Shown here piece by piece: positions 27,601 through 39,079 of a stretch of DNA of 64,000 bases; position 1 is the first letter of the stretch, and each line of letters starts with the position of its first letter. The notes below the pieces were generated by a model. That model made no database searches. It was not told where the DNA came from and was given only the letters and a program-made list of their open reading frames with translations. The stretch lies in NCBI GenBank assembly GCA_014526335.1, contig JACTAT010000061.1, positions 3,033,553-3,097,552 of the forward strand, written 5' to 3'. Source of the stretch: Chrysaora quinquecirrha. Lineage: Eukaryota; Cnidaria; Scyphozoa; Semaeostomeae; Pelagiidae. The translations under genes and the position numbers were made by a program.

Positions 27601-27649
27601 CCAGATGAGGAATTTCATCATACGATAGACAAGAAGGTCTTACAGGATA
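12685..27649 (-). CDS. POLR3E: RNA polymerase III subunit RPC5, first exon not found
   Basis: RPC5 pairs with RPC4 in Pol III and helps initiation and termination. Twenty exons in order: 27649-27572, 27171-27044, 26344-26262, 25886-25779, 25283-25240, 25152-25033, 24098-24016, 23465-23421, 23068-22977, 22372-22252, 20185-20104, 19109-19050, 18394-18359, 17598-17531, 16907-16854, 16550-15928, 14785-14697, 14024-13947, 13620-13495, 12756-12685. Phases agree and give 729 residues. Diagnostic segments: YPVRPSCLSYDEIPHLAARI, LSLTPVHGFVQLRPSFEYLD, MDLADQIKALLIN, LLSLLGPSVDEKTI, GWEFMLPTD and the C-terminal winged-helix end WYLRGTYKAAYPNR before TAG. These match human POLR3E throughout. The large exon at 15928-16550 is an acidic linker with VRIKTEP and VKVE, SUMO-consensus-like sites; human has VRIKEEP at the same place. 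The first ~30 residues (human ends LYLFQ) must lie above 27649 and I could not place them. Confidence 0.93.
12930..13246. mobile_element. MITE built on repeated GCGCATTATGAGCG motif
   Basis: Ends are inverted: TTAGGCCTAGTTTAGACAGC at the left and CGTTCTAAATTAGGCCATAA at the right. Inside, CAGCGCAT(T/C)ATGAGCG recurs near 12939, 13095 and 13157 with AATTTAAT tracts between, in both directions. It lies in the POLR3E intron between the last two exons. No open frame. Confidence 0.65.
14970..15134 (+). mobile_element. tRNA-derived SINE, antisense in POLR3E intron
   Basis: Carries a perfect Pol III B-box, GGTTCGAGCCCC (about 15035), followed by the family body (AGCTACGGCAAAGTAACAGCC). Head partly diverged. 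Orientation is opposite to POLR3E. Confidence 0.7.
15150..15435 (+). repeat. Three tandem tRNA-like units in POLR3E intron
   Basis: Units begin AGAGAGCAGCGTGGA at about 15159, 15251 and 15353 (spacing 92 and 102). Each has an A-box-like GTGGATTAGTGG or GTGGAGTAGGGG and, 35-45 bases on, a B-box-like GGTTCAAGCC, GGTTTACGCC or GGTTCAATCC. They look like tRNA-derived sequences, too diverged to call as tRNA genes, and sit just 3' of the SINE above, antisense to POLR3E. Confidence 0.65.
18536..18715 (-). mobile_element. tRNA-derived SINE copy, sense to POLR3E
   Basis: Full-length minus-strand copy with the CACCTTCACC tail (plus-strand GGTGAAGGTGAAATGG at 18540). It lies in the POLR3E intron upstream of exon 18359-18394. 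Confidence 0.8.
18880..18970 (+). repeat. Dispersed repeat shared with 53970-54040
   Basis: TTTCAAATGTTTGACACACA followed by GGTCGGTTTCCCAGGACCTA is paralogous to sequence after the tRNA-like block near 53880. Confidence 0.55.
19715..20025. repeat. ATC trinucleotide microsatellite
   Basis: About 300 bases of ATC/ATT triplets in the POLR3E intron next to exon 20104-20185. The long frames on both strands (poly-Ile/Met) are repeat artefacts. Confidence 0.9.
20446..20801. mobile_element. 356-bp Tc1/mariner-like MITE, TA duplication
   Basis: Inverted ends CACTCTTTTTTTATAAGAAC and GTTCTTATAAAAAAAAGAGT, flanked by TA on each side (20444-20445 and 20802-20803). Internal GTTCTTA motifs recur. Same end type as the element at 37229-37605. 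Lies in the largest POLR3E intron. Confidence 0.8.
21672..21816. mobile_element. Small inverted-repeat element, family A
   Basis: CCGAGGGGCAATTCACTCC at the left pairs with AGGAATGAATCGCCCCTCGA at the right. The middle (AAGGATTTCCAAGGGATTTC) recurs in the element at 47085-47222. No coding. Confidence 0.6.
23180..23400 (+). repeat. Dispersed repeat shared with 27245-27430
   Basis: Both copies run from ACATCCAACA(C/T)TG through a CAAAATGG/CAAAAGGG stretch to TATCTTGGC and a C-rich end (CCCATGCCCC or CCTGTGCCCC). Both lie in POLR3E introns. Confidence 0.6.
23755..23935 (+). repeat. Dispersed repeat shared with 54595-54790
   Basis: Common blocks: a GACAGAA tract, AAGCTGA(C/T), GCCAATT near the centre, and GATTTCGATCC(G/A)CATCTGGGT-like sequence. 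One copy is in a POLR3E intron, the other in an MRPL58 intron. Confidence 0.55.
25545..25690. repeat. TTAG tetranucleotide microsatellite
   Basis: Imperfect TTAG/CTAG units in a POLR3E intron. Confidence 0.8.
26600..26808 (+). mobile_element. tRNA-derived SINE, antisense in an early POLR3E intron
   Basis: Plus-strand copy between exons 27044-27171 and 26262-26344. Head AAGGCACTGTGGCC, B-box-like GGGTTTGAGGCCC, body CAGTAGTGTCACAGCCAGGA, 3' end TTTCACATTCACCTTTCACC. The head holds an extra 20-30 bases compared with other copies. Opposite to POLR3E transcription. Confidence 0.75.
27245..27430 (+). repeat. Second copy of the 23180 dispersed repeat
   Basis: Same order of blocks as 23180-23400. 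An inverted fragment (CGCCCCAAATCATCGCCAAG) is also seen near 33722-33745. Confidence 0.55.
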
Positions 27650-28519
27650 CTACAAAAAATAAAAAAAATATAGTTAATTTTTGGGTTAATGGCACAGTTT
27701 GCTTTCAGATTTGGCCATACAACCAAGAAAGGTTTGGGGAAACGTCTAAGAAGATTGGGCAAAAAGTAATTGGGTGAATCAGCTGTGGGGCAAAACATCT
27801 ACCCATCCCCCAAGTGGGTATCAAGTTGACTTGCCTAGCCTCTATGTTGCTCAAAACAAAAGCTGGTCTTTTGCCAAACCTTCTTAACTGCTTCAGCAAA
27901 CTATGTTGATTGTTATTGATGACTTATTTTGGAAAGGAAACAGTCACCATTTTGGAAAGGGAACAGTCACCCCCAATCAAACAAATGATTTGACAGGCTA
28001 TTCAACAACTTTATCTGTATCCTCTAAGATTGGCAGAAATGGGCAAAGTTGGACAAAACATCTTAGGTTTTGCGAAAAGTGGAGAAACACGCTGTTCAGC
28101 ATTTAGTCAACAAACCCTATGCAGCAAGTGTAGTGCGGACCTGCAACTTACAGCCCAAGCCCACCTAAACTGATTTTCAATGATGAATGTGCTATGCAAA
28201 CACCAGACCAATAAGTTTGCAGTGCGTGCAGAAGATGCAGGCTTGGTTATTGTTATTTAAAACAATGGTCTATTGTTCACCTTTGTTCTACTTGAAATTG
28301 CATGCACAAAATAAAAAGCAGTCTGGTGTAATCATTCTGGAATGTTCCAAAATATGCAGAACTGAGCAGGTTGACTGGGTTTTAGACTTGAAAGGAATGG
28401 GCTACGGACTAGACTCAGACACAAAAACCTTTTATAACTGGCCAAATCCTAACAACGCATTTTTAAAGACAAAAGATGAAAAGACTGTGCAGTGTTACAA
28501 TGAATACCTGGAACAAATA

Positions 28520-29105
28520 CCGTCAACTGGGTGACTTCGGACACTTTTGGTATATTTCTATGAATATTACAAAACTAATCATATAATTCTTTTAACTCTT
28601 TGATAAAAGTAACAAAGGTCCAAAGCAAATTTGAAAAGTGGTGTCTGTTATTTCCTCGATCTTATCTCCTTCGCGGTAATTGAAGATAAAGTCGTCCGAA
28701 GTCACCCCGCCTACTCTGGGGTGACTTCGGACAGACGTAATGTTTTCGCATTGAAAAATCAAGACATATTTCGAAGATGAAAAAGCTACAAAAGTTGCCA
28801 AAAGAGTCAAAAAGAGAAGATCTGGCAAGAAATTTTGCAGAAGGTTCCATCTGTTCGCGAGAAAAGACATCAAAACAAATTCGCTCAATTTAGGCCCATT
28901 GCGATAAATTTGCGAGCCGGTTCTTTGAGAGTTTCTAGACTGAGTTGATAAATTTCCAGTCAAAGCAAGAGTTTCACCCTCGAACAACTTAAAAAAACTT
29001 AATTCACGATTTCTTAATCTTCTCAAGTGCCACCACAAAGCAGAAAGCAGAAACAATATTTTTGTCCGAAGTCACCCAGCAGTCCGAAGTCACCCCGGTT
29101 GACGG
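28520..29105. mobile_element. 586-bp inverted-repeat element with TA duplication
   Basis: Starts CCGTCAACTGGGTGACTTCG and ends CCCCGGTTGACGG, flanked by TA (28518-28519, 29106-29107). The GGGTGACTTCGGAC motif recurs inside as a second inverted pair (28698-28734) and again near 29064, so the element can fold several ways. The 154-codon minus-strand frame inside has no recognised family. Likely non-autonomous Tc1/mariner type. Confidence 0.75.
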
Positions 29106-29107
29106 TA

Positions 29108-30300
29108 CGGCCAAAGCGCAAAAACTGTTAAGTCTTGTGCTTAGCCTCATTCTCATTCTTGGTTATTTAGATAAAATCGAGGCAGAGGCGGCAAAGGAGG
29201 TTAATTTGTCTTTGCCTTTTGTCTCTCCCCTCTCATAACGCCTTTCAAACAAATTTCCCATCGCTAACAAATGTAGCTCCTGAATCTATGTCACTTTTAT
29301 TTGAAAGTTTTTGAATTTTCGAAATCAACAGAATTAGTCTGGAAGCCAAGAAAATTTTAGCTTGAAAAGCTTCGATTTTTAGCGTCAGAATCAGCCTGTC
29401 GTAAATTTTTACTCATTTGCCCTCCTTAGCACGGCGCTCCCTGCTCCCTAGTGAAGCAAAGACGCTCCTGCAGACCTAAGTGATTCGGAAATGCAAAACA
29501 GCGATGTAGCAGAATCAAACGACCAATTTGACAACTGGACCATTTTCCTGGAGGAGGTGTCGCATCCCAAGCACCCCGAATGTAGGGACGGCCTTGCCAC
29601 TTAGGCATTAACAATAGTTTTTCAAGGTTATAAGCAAAACTGTTCAAAACTCACGGTTGAAATTGCGCAATGAATTCTTAGATTCGCGTCTATTTATTGA
29701 CGCTACTTAATTTTGACGCAAGCTTGGGTGAATTAGGGAGTTTCTAAAAGTGAATTACGTCTAAATAAACAGCCCACACAACGCTATATTAGAATTTATA
29801 AATTGACGATGAACAGTCCGAACAGATCAGATGGTGGCTGACAAAGATTTTTCAATAAAATGGTGACTCACTGATCGAGATATATTCATTGAAGTCTGCA
29901 TGCCTATAAAGAATGCTTTGTATGTGAATTTATACAACAAGCATATGTCCCAGTATAATAAGGCTGAAATCTGTATTGGCATGCTGTAGGTTTAATTAGC
30001 ATGTTGAAGGGAGAATTAAAAATGACTTGTTAATTATTCAATACCATTTTATCTTATATTAACTAAAATTGATCTAATAAATTTGCTCATTTCACATTTG
30101 TAATTTGTAACAGCATCTAAGTCTTCATGTTATAACTTATTTCATATTATCTATTTGATAATTATTTCATACGTTTGTGGAAGAGTGTTTCTCTTACAGC
30201 CATTCTCAAGGTTTGTAAAACTGTTTGAAATTTAATGAATTTTTGCAGATAATTATTAGATTGTTAGCAATATAAGTAATCAACCATTGACAACGAAAAT
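29108..30300. other. Non-coding stretch upstream of POLR3E
   Basis: AT-rich, no long frame with family resemblance, no repeat ends seen. It should contain, or be crossed by, the unplaced 5' part of POLR3E. Confidence 0.4.
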
Positions 30301-30629
30301 TGCTTGACTTGCTATCCCTTCGATCAATGTCTTCTTTATTCTTAACCTTCACCATCTTCTCTTCTTGTTTTGCCAAAGACGCCTCTTCAGTATTCTTCTA
30401 TTAGCTACCACCTTTCATCACCTTCTTTTTGCACTTCTTCGTTAGCAGTACTTGCCTTTCGTTGCCTTCCCTGTTCTTCCTTCATATGCTCTTCGTATTC
30501 GTCATGCTCATCGGAATCCTTGCTTGTGGCTTTCTTTATCCTTCGAATTGCTTCTCCTATTTTTTCTCTCCTCTGTATCCCATGAAAAATATCTGTCAGT
30601 GTTTTCCCTCTTTTGTCTTCTTGGTCTTT

Positions 30630-31460
30630 CGTTAACTAAATCTGCTTGTCTGCTCTCACTTTTTTCATCTTGCCAAAAATATCAGCTACAATCTTCTTCT
30701 TCTTCTTCTTCGTCTTCGTCTTCCTCTTCCTCTTCTTCTTCTCCCATTTCTTCTACTTCTTCTTATTCTTCTTCTTTTTCTTCTCCCTCTTCTTTTTCTT
30801 TCCCTTCTTCTTCTTCTTCTTCTTCTTCTTAATCATTACATTCACTCACAATGGTTGCTTCATCTTCTAGTGCTACTGCTTTTTCTTCTTCCAGTGCTTC
30901 TTTGAGTTCTTAGCATTGTCCATGCTCCTTTTTCTAAGTTGTTCTTCATTTTTTTTATCACTTGTCACTTCTTCTTCTCACACTTCTTTTACCTTCTTCC
31001 TCGCAATGTTTCTTTCCTAAATTTCCTTTTCCCTCCCCAAAACCACCTTTTCTCTAGTTTTGTTCTTCTTCTTATTCTTCTTCTTCTTATGATTCTTCGT
31101 GTCGATTTCTTACTTTGTTTCTTAATATTCTTATTCTTTAATTTCGTCTACCATTCCTATCTACCATTGTCTTCTACGTTTCGTACCTTTCCTTCTCCAA
31201 AACCATCTCATTCTATCCTCGTCTTTTTCTGCTTCCTCCTTCCTTTTCTTTTTTCCTCTTTCTCTTCTTTTTCCTTTTCTCCTCCTATTCTTCTTCTTCT
31301 TCTTCCTCTTCTTCTTCTTCTTAATCTTATCCCTTTCTCTTTCTCTTCTTCTTCCTTTTCTCCTTCTCTTCTTATTCTTCTCCTTCTTCTTTTCCTCTTT
31401 TGATTCTACTACTTCTTCTTTTTTATACTTCTTGTTCTTCTACTTCTTATTCTACTACTA
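30630..31460. repeat. TTC polypyrimidine tract
   Basis: About 800 bases dominated by TTC/TCT triplets, with similar pyrimidine-rich DNA from 30310. Frames read as poly-Phe, Ser or Leu on plus and poly-Glu/Lys on minus; these are not genes. Long pure runs could form triplex (H-DNA). Confidence 0.85.
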
Positions 31461-34055
31461 CTACTTCCTCTTATTCATCTCCTTTAACCTGCACTGGTTT
31501 TTCCGTTTTAAAACATTCATTCCAAACTTCAGAAACTCACACCAAAAGAATCGTTACAAGAGACTTATACCCCTGAACCATTGCTATTAACTCTACTCCT
31601 AAGAACACCTCTTAAGAACGTCTGATGAGATTTCGAAACGAAGTCAACGTTTAATTGCTAAGTAACAATTAAAACTTAAAAGAGAAACTAAACTTTAATT
31701 CATAGTTAACAATCAACCACAAATAATTCACGCACCAAGAGCGATAAAATTACACGATTTTGCTCGATTTTGCTGATTTTGAGATGTGAAAAATATGAAT
31801 TACTGTTATTGCGAAACTTTGAAGTTCTTGAAAATAGTTTGACGAAACTGTGAAACAATTAAGATAGCAGAAAGAAAAGCGATATCTGTTAGAATAACTC
31901 TAAAATAGGCAATTAATAAAAATAAGTTTTAATTTTATAAAGCAATGATTTTTATAACGATATCTCGTGAATAATATATCCACGGATAATTCAATGTGAT
32001 AAGTGGATAAAAACAATAACTTATTTTTTTGCATTGAAACGAACTTTTCTATTAGGGAAATTATTTCCATCTGTTAGGAGCAGAGCAGCTGGTAATAGAA
32101 GTTTTCTTAGATTGTTTGTTATAATGAATTCTAGAAATTTTGCTCTCATACATAGTGAAGAGAAGGGGATTCTTGTTGGCCAATACGAATATTTTGCGTT
32201 CAAACCTCTCCGAAGGCGTGCTATGAATATTTGGTTCCAAGGGGAGTGCCTCTCGGAACGGTACCTATACTCGGGAATTCACTATAATGAAAAGGATAAT
32301 TTTGGAATTTAGGTACAAGGAAAGGTTCTGGTATTCGGCATTTTGGTAAAGGGAAGGGAACAGTATCTACTTTCGTCAGGACCCGTAAACTAGATATTTC
32401 CATACGGATGAAAGGTTTGGTTATACGCAAAACTAGGTAGAAATTCGGCTATGCAGTTTTGTGAAGTTGTTTTAAGAATAAGAGTATGTTTTTGAAGCTT
32501 GGACGGCGCGCCTCAAACTAAAATTTGGCCAAGCCCTTGCCTTGGACCCTTCTAGCAATGCTTAGCTATTTAGACCCGTTTATACGAGCGACAAAGTACG
32601 GATCAGAAAGATCCGTACCTTTCCGGTAAAATATGGGTGTACGACTTCATTGCGTATACACGGGAACGGATCGGAACGAATCCCTAAGTAGCTATCCGTG
32701 TAAACAAATACCCTACAGTGCCCTTTCTGGGAATGGGGTCTTAGCTACACAAAGCGGTTGAGCTATGTTTTAAACGCTCAGCTTTTTAGAATCGACAAAA
32801 TTCGTGAGCTTCAAAACCGATCTGTTTGAAAAGGGTGGATTAACAAAAAATATCAATTCGCTTATTTTGTAAATGCAAATCCCAGCAACAAGCTACGCAT
32901 CCAAAACAAACGATTCAGAATAAGAAAATGTTTCTTTTTAGCCCAACATAACACACCCAAGATTGTGATCACGATAAAAATATAGCCCGATTTGCATGAA
33001 ACGATTTGATAGAATTCGACATTTTTAATCGCGTTCATCCAAATAGAGTCTAATATTTGTTGAAATTTTCAATCAAAGTTGAAGCAATTTTGATGAAATG
33101 TGCCAGCTGCTAAAGGGTTGTGTGAATCAAAACCATTCAAGATGCTCTTAAATTTGCTCAATCTTCAATCCTGTCTCAAACAATGCATTTTTCTACTTAA
33201 AATCGTCGTCTCTCGGTTTGAAAACCTTATTCCTGTTTAAATATTGCATAGGCGAGGTCATCCGGAACTTTGATTTCTTTAGCGATGATGGAAAAACATA
33301 GCAAAATTTAGTAACTCGATTTTTCAGCTTTGCTCTTTCATGCGTTTGACAGTAAACATCGAACATTCTCTTTTGGACTTTATAACTTATTTTTGTAACA
33401 AGCTATAAAATATTGAAGTAAATAGAGATGTGCATTTTGAATGAAAATCAAGGCAAATGGGAAAATATTTAAGTTATAAGATTAAGAAAGAAATAAAACA
33501 GATATAGCAGATGATAGAATGAATGAAGCGTGACTGAGAAGAGGAATAAAATATGAATTTCAGTAAACCATGGATGTAATCTAACTTTAGCTTGTATTAT
33601 CGAATGATTCTGTGATCTTCTAGTTTCTCGATTCGAGACAATAGGGAAATCCCAACCAATGCATTTTGTGTTTCAGAAGCCAATGTCGTATTACAGCCAA
33701 TGGGAGGCACGCGAGGGGGAGGTCGCCCCAAATCATCGCCAAGATAGGTTTTCTATAATGGAGACAAATTTGCTAAAAATCAAAGATTTCGATAAGTGAA
33801 ATTTGTACAGTAAGTCCATCGTCCGACCAAACTTCTTCACTTCTCCTCCTTTGCTATTTTTTACATGCTACACTGAGGCAATAGGCAGGTGTGATTGGGC
33901 AGACCCTCGATGGCTCAGGCACGAAAATGAAATACACACACATACCTATACACGCCCAAGCACACCCATATTCGTTCCATCTGCCTCGTATTGATAGTGA
34001 GGTGAGTAATGGAATGAAACAAAACGTAGAGGTCGGGGGACATAATTTAGGTCGA
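31460..34055. other. Intergenic DNA before the foldback element
   Basis: AT-rich. A short hairpin (GTACGGATCAGAAAGATCCG) lies at 32598-32618 inside a stretch reused around 32690 (ACGGATCGGAACG). No gene seen. Confidence 0.4.
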
Positions 34056-34059
34056 CTTA

Positions 34060-36720
34060 CTCACACATAGAGAGATACAGGGAGATAAAATTCATGTGGA
34101 TGATGTGGACGTGTGGACCAGATACTTACACACACATAGAGAGATACAGGGAGATGAAATTCATGTGGACGTGTGGAACAGATATATACACACACATAGA
34201 GAGATACAGGGAAATGAAATTCAAGTGGACGATGTGGACGTGTGGACGAGGTATATACACACACATATAGAGAGATAGAGGGAGTCAAAATTCGTGTGGA
34301 CGATGTGGACGTGTGGACCAGATACTTACTCACACATAGAGAGATACAGGGAGATGAAATTCATGTGGACGTGTGGAACAGATATATACACACACATAGA
34401 GATACAGGGAGATGAAATTCATGTGGATGATGTGGACGTGTGGACCAGGTATATACGCACATATATAGAGAGATAGAGGGAGTCGAAATTCATGTGGACG
34501 ATGTGGATGTGTGGACCAGGTATATACACACATATATAGAGAGATAGAGGGAGTCGAAATTCATGTGGACGATGTGGACGTGTGGAACAGATATATACAC
34601 ACATATATAGACAGATAGAGGGAGTCGAAACTCATGTGGACGATGTGGACGTGTGGACCAGATATATACACACATATATAGAGAGATAGAGGGAGTCGAA
34701 ATTCATGTGGACGATGTGGACGTGTGGACCAGGTATATACACACATATATAGACAGATAGAGGGAGTCGAAATTCATGTGGACGATGTGGACGTGTGGAC
34801 CAGATATATACACATATATAGAGAGATAGAAGGAGTCGAAATTCATGTGGACGATGTGGACGTGTGGACCAGATATATGCACACAGTTATAGAGAGACAG
34901 AGGGAGTCGAAATTCATGTGGACCAGATATATACACACATATATAGAGAGATAGAAGGAGTCGAAATTCATGTGGACGATGTGGACGTGTGGACCAGGTA
35001 TATATAAACACATAGAGAGATACAGGGAGATGAAATTCTTGTGGACGATGTGGACGTGTGGACCAGATATATATACACACATTTAGAGAGATACAGGGAG
35101 ATGAAATTCTTGTGGACGATGTGGACGTGTGGACCAGATATATACACACACATAGAGAGATATAGGGAGATAAAATTCTTGTGGACGATGTGGACGTGTG
35201 GACCAGATATATATACACACATATAGAGGGATACAGGGAGATGAAATTCTTGTGGACGATGTGGACGTGTGGACCAGATATATACACACACATAGAGAGA
35301 TACAGGGAGATAAAATTCTTGTGGACGATGTGGACGTGTGGACCAGACACATACACACACATAGAGAGACACAGGGAGTCGAAATTCATGTGGACGATGT
35401 GGACGTGTGGACCAGATATATACACACACATAGAGAGATATAGGGAGATGAAATTCATGTGGACGATGTGGACGTGTGGACCAGATATATATACACACAT
35501 ATAGAGAGATGGAGAGAGTCGAAATTCATGTGGACAATGTGGACGTGTGGACCAGATATATATACACACATATAGAGAGATAGAGGGAGATGAAATTCTT
35601 GTGGACGATGTGGACGTGTGGACCAGATATATATACATACATATAGAGAGATAGAGAGAGTCGAAATTCATGTGGAGGATGTGGACGTGTGGACCAGACA
35701 TATACACACACATAGTGAGATACGGGGAGATGAAATTCATGTGGACGATGTGGACGTGTGGACGAGGTATATACACACACATATAGAGAGATAGAGGGAG
35801 TTGAAATTCATGTGGACGATGTGGACGTGTGGACGAGGTATATACACACACATATAGAGAGAGAGAGGGAGTCGAAATTCATGTGGACGATGTGGACGTG
35901 TGGATGAGGTATATACACACACATATAGAGAGATAGAGGGAGTCGAAATTCATGTGGACGATGTGGACGTGTGGACCAGATATATACACACATATAGAGA
36001 GATAGAGGAGTCGAAATTCATGTGGACGATGTGGACGTGTGGACCAGATATATACACACATATAGAGAGATAGAGGAGTCGAAATTCATGTGGACGATGT
36101 GGACGTGTGGACCAGATATATACACACACATAGAGAGATAGAGGGAGTCGAAATTCATGTGGACGATGTGGACGTGTGGACCAGATATATACACACACAT
36201 ATAGAGAGATAGAGGGAGTCGAAATTCATGTGGACGATGTGGACGTGTGGACCAGATATATACACACACATAGAGAGATAGAGGGAGTTGAAATTCATGT
36301 GGACGATGTGGACGTGTGGACCAGATATATACACACATATAGAGAGATAGAGGAGTCGAAATTCATGTGGACGATGTGGACGTGTGGACCAGATATATAC
36401 ACACACATATAGAGAGATAGAGGAGTCGAAATTCATGTGGACGATGTGGACGTGTGGACCAGATATATACACACATCATATGTGGAGACCAGATACAGGA
36501 GTCGAAATTCATGTGGACGATGTGGACTTGTGGACCAAATATATACACACACATATAGAGAGATAGAGGAGTCGAAATTCTTGTGGACGATGTGGACGTG
36601 TGGACCAGGTTATTTTCACACAGTGATAGAGAGATGTAGGGTCGAAATGCATGTGGACGATGTGGACGGACCAGGCATACACACAATTATAGAGAGATAT
36701 AGAGAATCGAAATTAGTATG
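34060..36720 (+). repeat. 71-bp tandem array, left arm (about 37 units)
   Basis: Unit core CATGTGGACGATGTGGACGT then GTGGACCAGATATATACAC and a GAGAGATA tract. Variants differ in GGAGTCGAAATTC versus GGAGATGAAATTC. Because 71 is not a multiple of three, the array reads open in several frames, which explains the many overlapping ORFs; none is a gene. Confidence 0.95.
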
Positions 36721-37228
36721 AAAATGTGGACATGTAGAACGTAGAATGTAGAGATAGATGAAATCAGAGATCTAAATTCATGTGGACGATGTGGACACAC
36801 ATGTTTTCACACGGCCACACGCAGCCAGAAGGTCTGTCGAAGCATGGAGTCGACTTTTCTGCTCGAAGCATGGAGTCGACTTTAAGGCACATATTTAGCT
36901 ATCTCTTTCAGAAAACTCGATATTGAAAATGAAATACAAAATATTAACGCATTCCTACGAGAGGCAATTTTCTGTGTGTCCCTAAATTCTTTGTTGGACG
37001 TTGGACATTGGAAGCCTTGGAAGGGCGTCAAAGTTAATGTGGACGGTGTGGGTGAGGTGGGCCCAACCAAATCATCAGCTTAGGTTTGGCCCATAGGACG
37101 CAATAAATGCAATTTTTTACCGTATGGTTTCCCTCCTGAGGCCAAGTCAAGCAATTCATTTCTAATGTAGCGGAATAATATGATTAGACGAAGAGCGCTC
37201 TTTTTCTGAGATCCAACCCAGGTGAGTA

Positions 37229-37605
37229 CACGTTTTTTTTTTATAAGAAAGTTTTTTTTGGGCCAGTATTGAAACTTTCTTAGATATTTCATGTTTTCAG
37301 TACCAAAACTTTCTTGTGACTTTCTTAGCGAAAATTTTGAAATACAGTATTTCTAAGAATGCACAGTTTAAGGCACTGTATACATTGCACAAATACCACG
37401 TTTTTCAAAGAAAATAATCATTAGACTCGTTGAATAGCAAGATGAGCGACTGAACATAAGAGCAAAAATAACACACAAAACATTAGGAGTGAAAGTATGA
37501 AACAGAACTTTCTTAAGTTTCAAGAATCCAGTATTGAACTTTCTTAAACTTTTAAGATGTTGAGCACTGCTTTCTTATAAACCACTTTCTTATAAAAAAA
37601 ACGTG
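37229..37605. mobile_element. 377-bp Tc1/mariner-like MITE inserted in the left arm
   Basis: Ends pair as CACG + T-run + TATAAGAAAG against CTTTCTTATA + A-run + CGTG, flanked by TA. The matching site in the right arm (about 39665-39680, GAGCTACTAACCTGG) lacks it and has a single TA, so insertion postdates the arm duplication. Confidence 0.88.
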
Positions 37606-38156
37606 TAGCTCCATTTCTCCCCTCCTGTGGGGATTAGTGAAAGTTTTATGTTTATACCTAAATTCAGCCTGTATGAACACCGCAAGCGTTATGCATGAAT
37701 TGTGTCTTCAAGGAAAAACTTCTGAAAAGCTCAGGGGTCACAGCTTTTTGAGATGATTCCCACATAATCATTACACAATGCACAACACGTTTTCAACTAA
37801 GAGCCTCGTTTCCAAAAAAATTGAAAATCGCCTCACAGAAACATTACGACTTAAGATTCGAATTCAGCACCTTTGTTTTAGTATTGAGGCAAATTTTACG
37901 CCTCTAGCTCTTACAATGTTGATTTTATAGCAATTAAAAGTTTGAACATTTGTAAGGGATTTGACGGTAAAAATGATTGAGGGTGCTAAGTTTCACCCCG
38001 AGCCATTTTTCACGGTCAAATCCTTTTATAAATTTTCGTACTTCTAATAACTTTAAAATCGACATCGTAAGGACTAGACGTAAAATGAAAAATTCACTCA
38101 ACACTAAAATGAAGGTGCTGAATCTGATTCTGGGTTCGAAATTTTCGTGTATTAAT

Positions 38157-39005
38157 AAAGTGCAAAACCCAGAAAGTTTATTAGATAAAATAAAATGAGT
38201 CGAAAAATTTTCAAATAAAGATTGATTTAAAAGTTATCCCGTTACGTTACACCTGGATATAAAGTTTAGCTCAACGTACTGCACCTAGATACAAGTTAAG
38301 GCACACGGATATAGGAATCAAACACTTCGATACTGTGAAATGGCCCATTAATAAAGTGCAAAACCCAGAAAGTTTAGTAAATAAAATAAAATGAGTCGAA
38401 TAAAAATTTTCAAATAAAGATTGAGTTAAAAGTTATCCCGTTACACCAGGATACAAAGTTTAGCTCAACGTACTGCACCTAGATACAAAGTTAAGGCACA
38501 CGGATACAGGAATCAAACACTTCGATACTGTCAAATGGCCCATTAACAAAGTGCAAAACCCAGAAAGTTTATTAAATAAAATAAAATGAGTCGAAAAATT
38601 TTCAAATGAAGATTGATTTAAAAGTTATCCAGTTACACCTGGATATAAAGTTTAGCTCAACGTACTGCACCTAGATACAAAGTTAAGGCACACGGATACA
38701 GGAATCAAACACTTCGATACTGTCAAATGGCCCATTAATAAAGTGCAAAACCCAGAAAGTTTATTAAATAAAATAAAATGAGTCGAAAAATTTTCAAATA
38801 AAGATTGATTTAAAAGTTATCCAGTTACACCTGGATATAAAGTTTAGCTCAACGTACTGCACCTAGATACAAAGTTAAGGCACACGGATACAGGAATCAA
38901 ACACTTCGATACTGTCAAATGGCCCATTAATAAAGTGCAAAACCCAGAAAGTTTATTAAATAAACTAAAATGAGCCGAAAAATTTTCAAATAAAGATTTA
39001 TTTAA
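38157..39005 (+). repeat. About 192-bp tandem array, left arm (4-5 units)
   Basis: The phrase GTGCAAAACCCAGAAAG recurs at about 38161, 38357, 38552, 38744 and 38936 (spacing 192-196). Units carry AAAGTTAAGGCACACGGATA and GATACTGTCAAATGGCCC. Copies differ by only a few bases. Confidence 0.93.
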
Positions 39006-39015
39006 AAGTAGTACG

Positions 39016-39075
39016 TTAAAAGATGCCCTGGATGAAATCAGAGATCTAAATTTATGCGGACGATGTGGGGCGAAA
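39016..39075 (-). repeat. hAT end plus 71-bp-type flank at the palindrome centre
   Basis: TTAAAAGATGCCCTG followed by GATGAAATCAGAGATCT is the complement of 40091-40122, i.e. one terminus of the hAT-like element with its flank. The rest of the hAT element is absent on this side. Confidence 0.75.
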
Positions 39076-39079
39076 CGAT

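Noticed and set aside
28592..29056. 154-codon minus-strand ORF as a transposase
   Set aside because: No DDE/D or helix-turn-helix motif seen; lies in an inverted-repeat MITE-sized element.
28506..29140. Possible first POLR3E exon ending YLFQ at 28506-28518 (human exon ends LYLFQ)
   Set aside because: The preceding frame meets a stop both through the inserted element and across its empty site, and no start codon fits. Probably chance.
30370..31403. Ser/Phe/Leu-rich plus-strand ORFs up to 154 codons
   Set aside because: Polypyrimidine TTC tract; no domain, no start context, low complexity.
34061..36721. Many overlapping ORFs of 60-382 codons in the 71-bp array, and their mirror images at 40833-42074
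   Set aside because: They arise because a 71-bp unit has no stop in several frames; the same peptide recurs every 213 bases in three frames on both strands. No gene.
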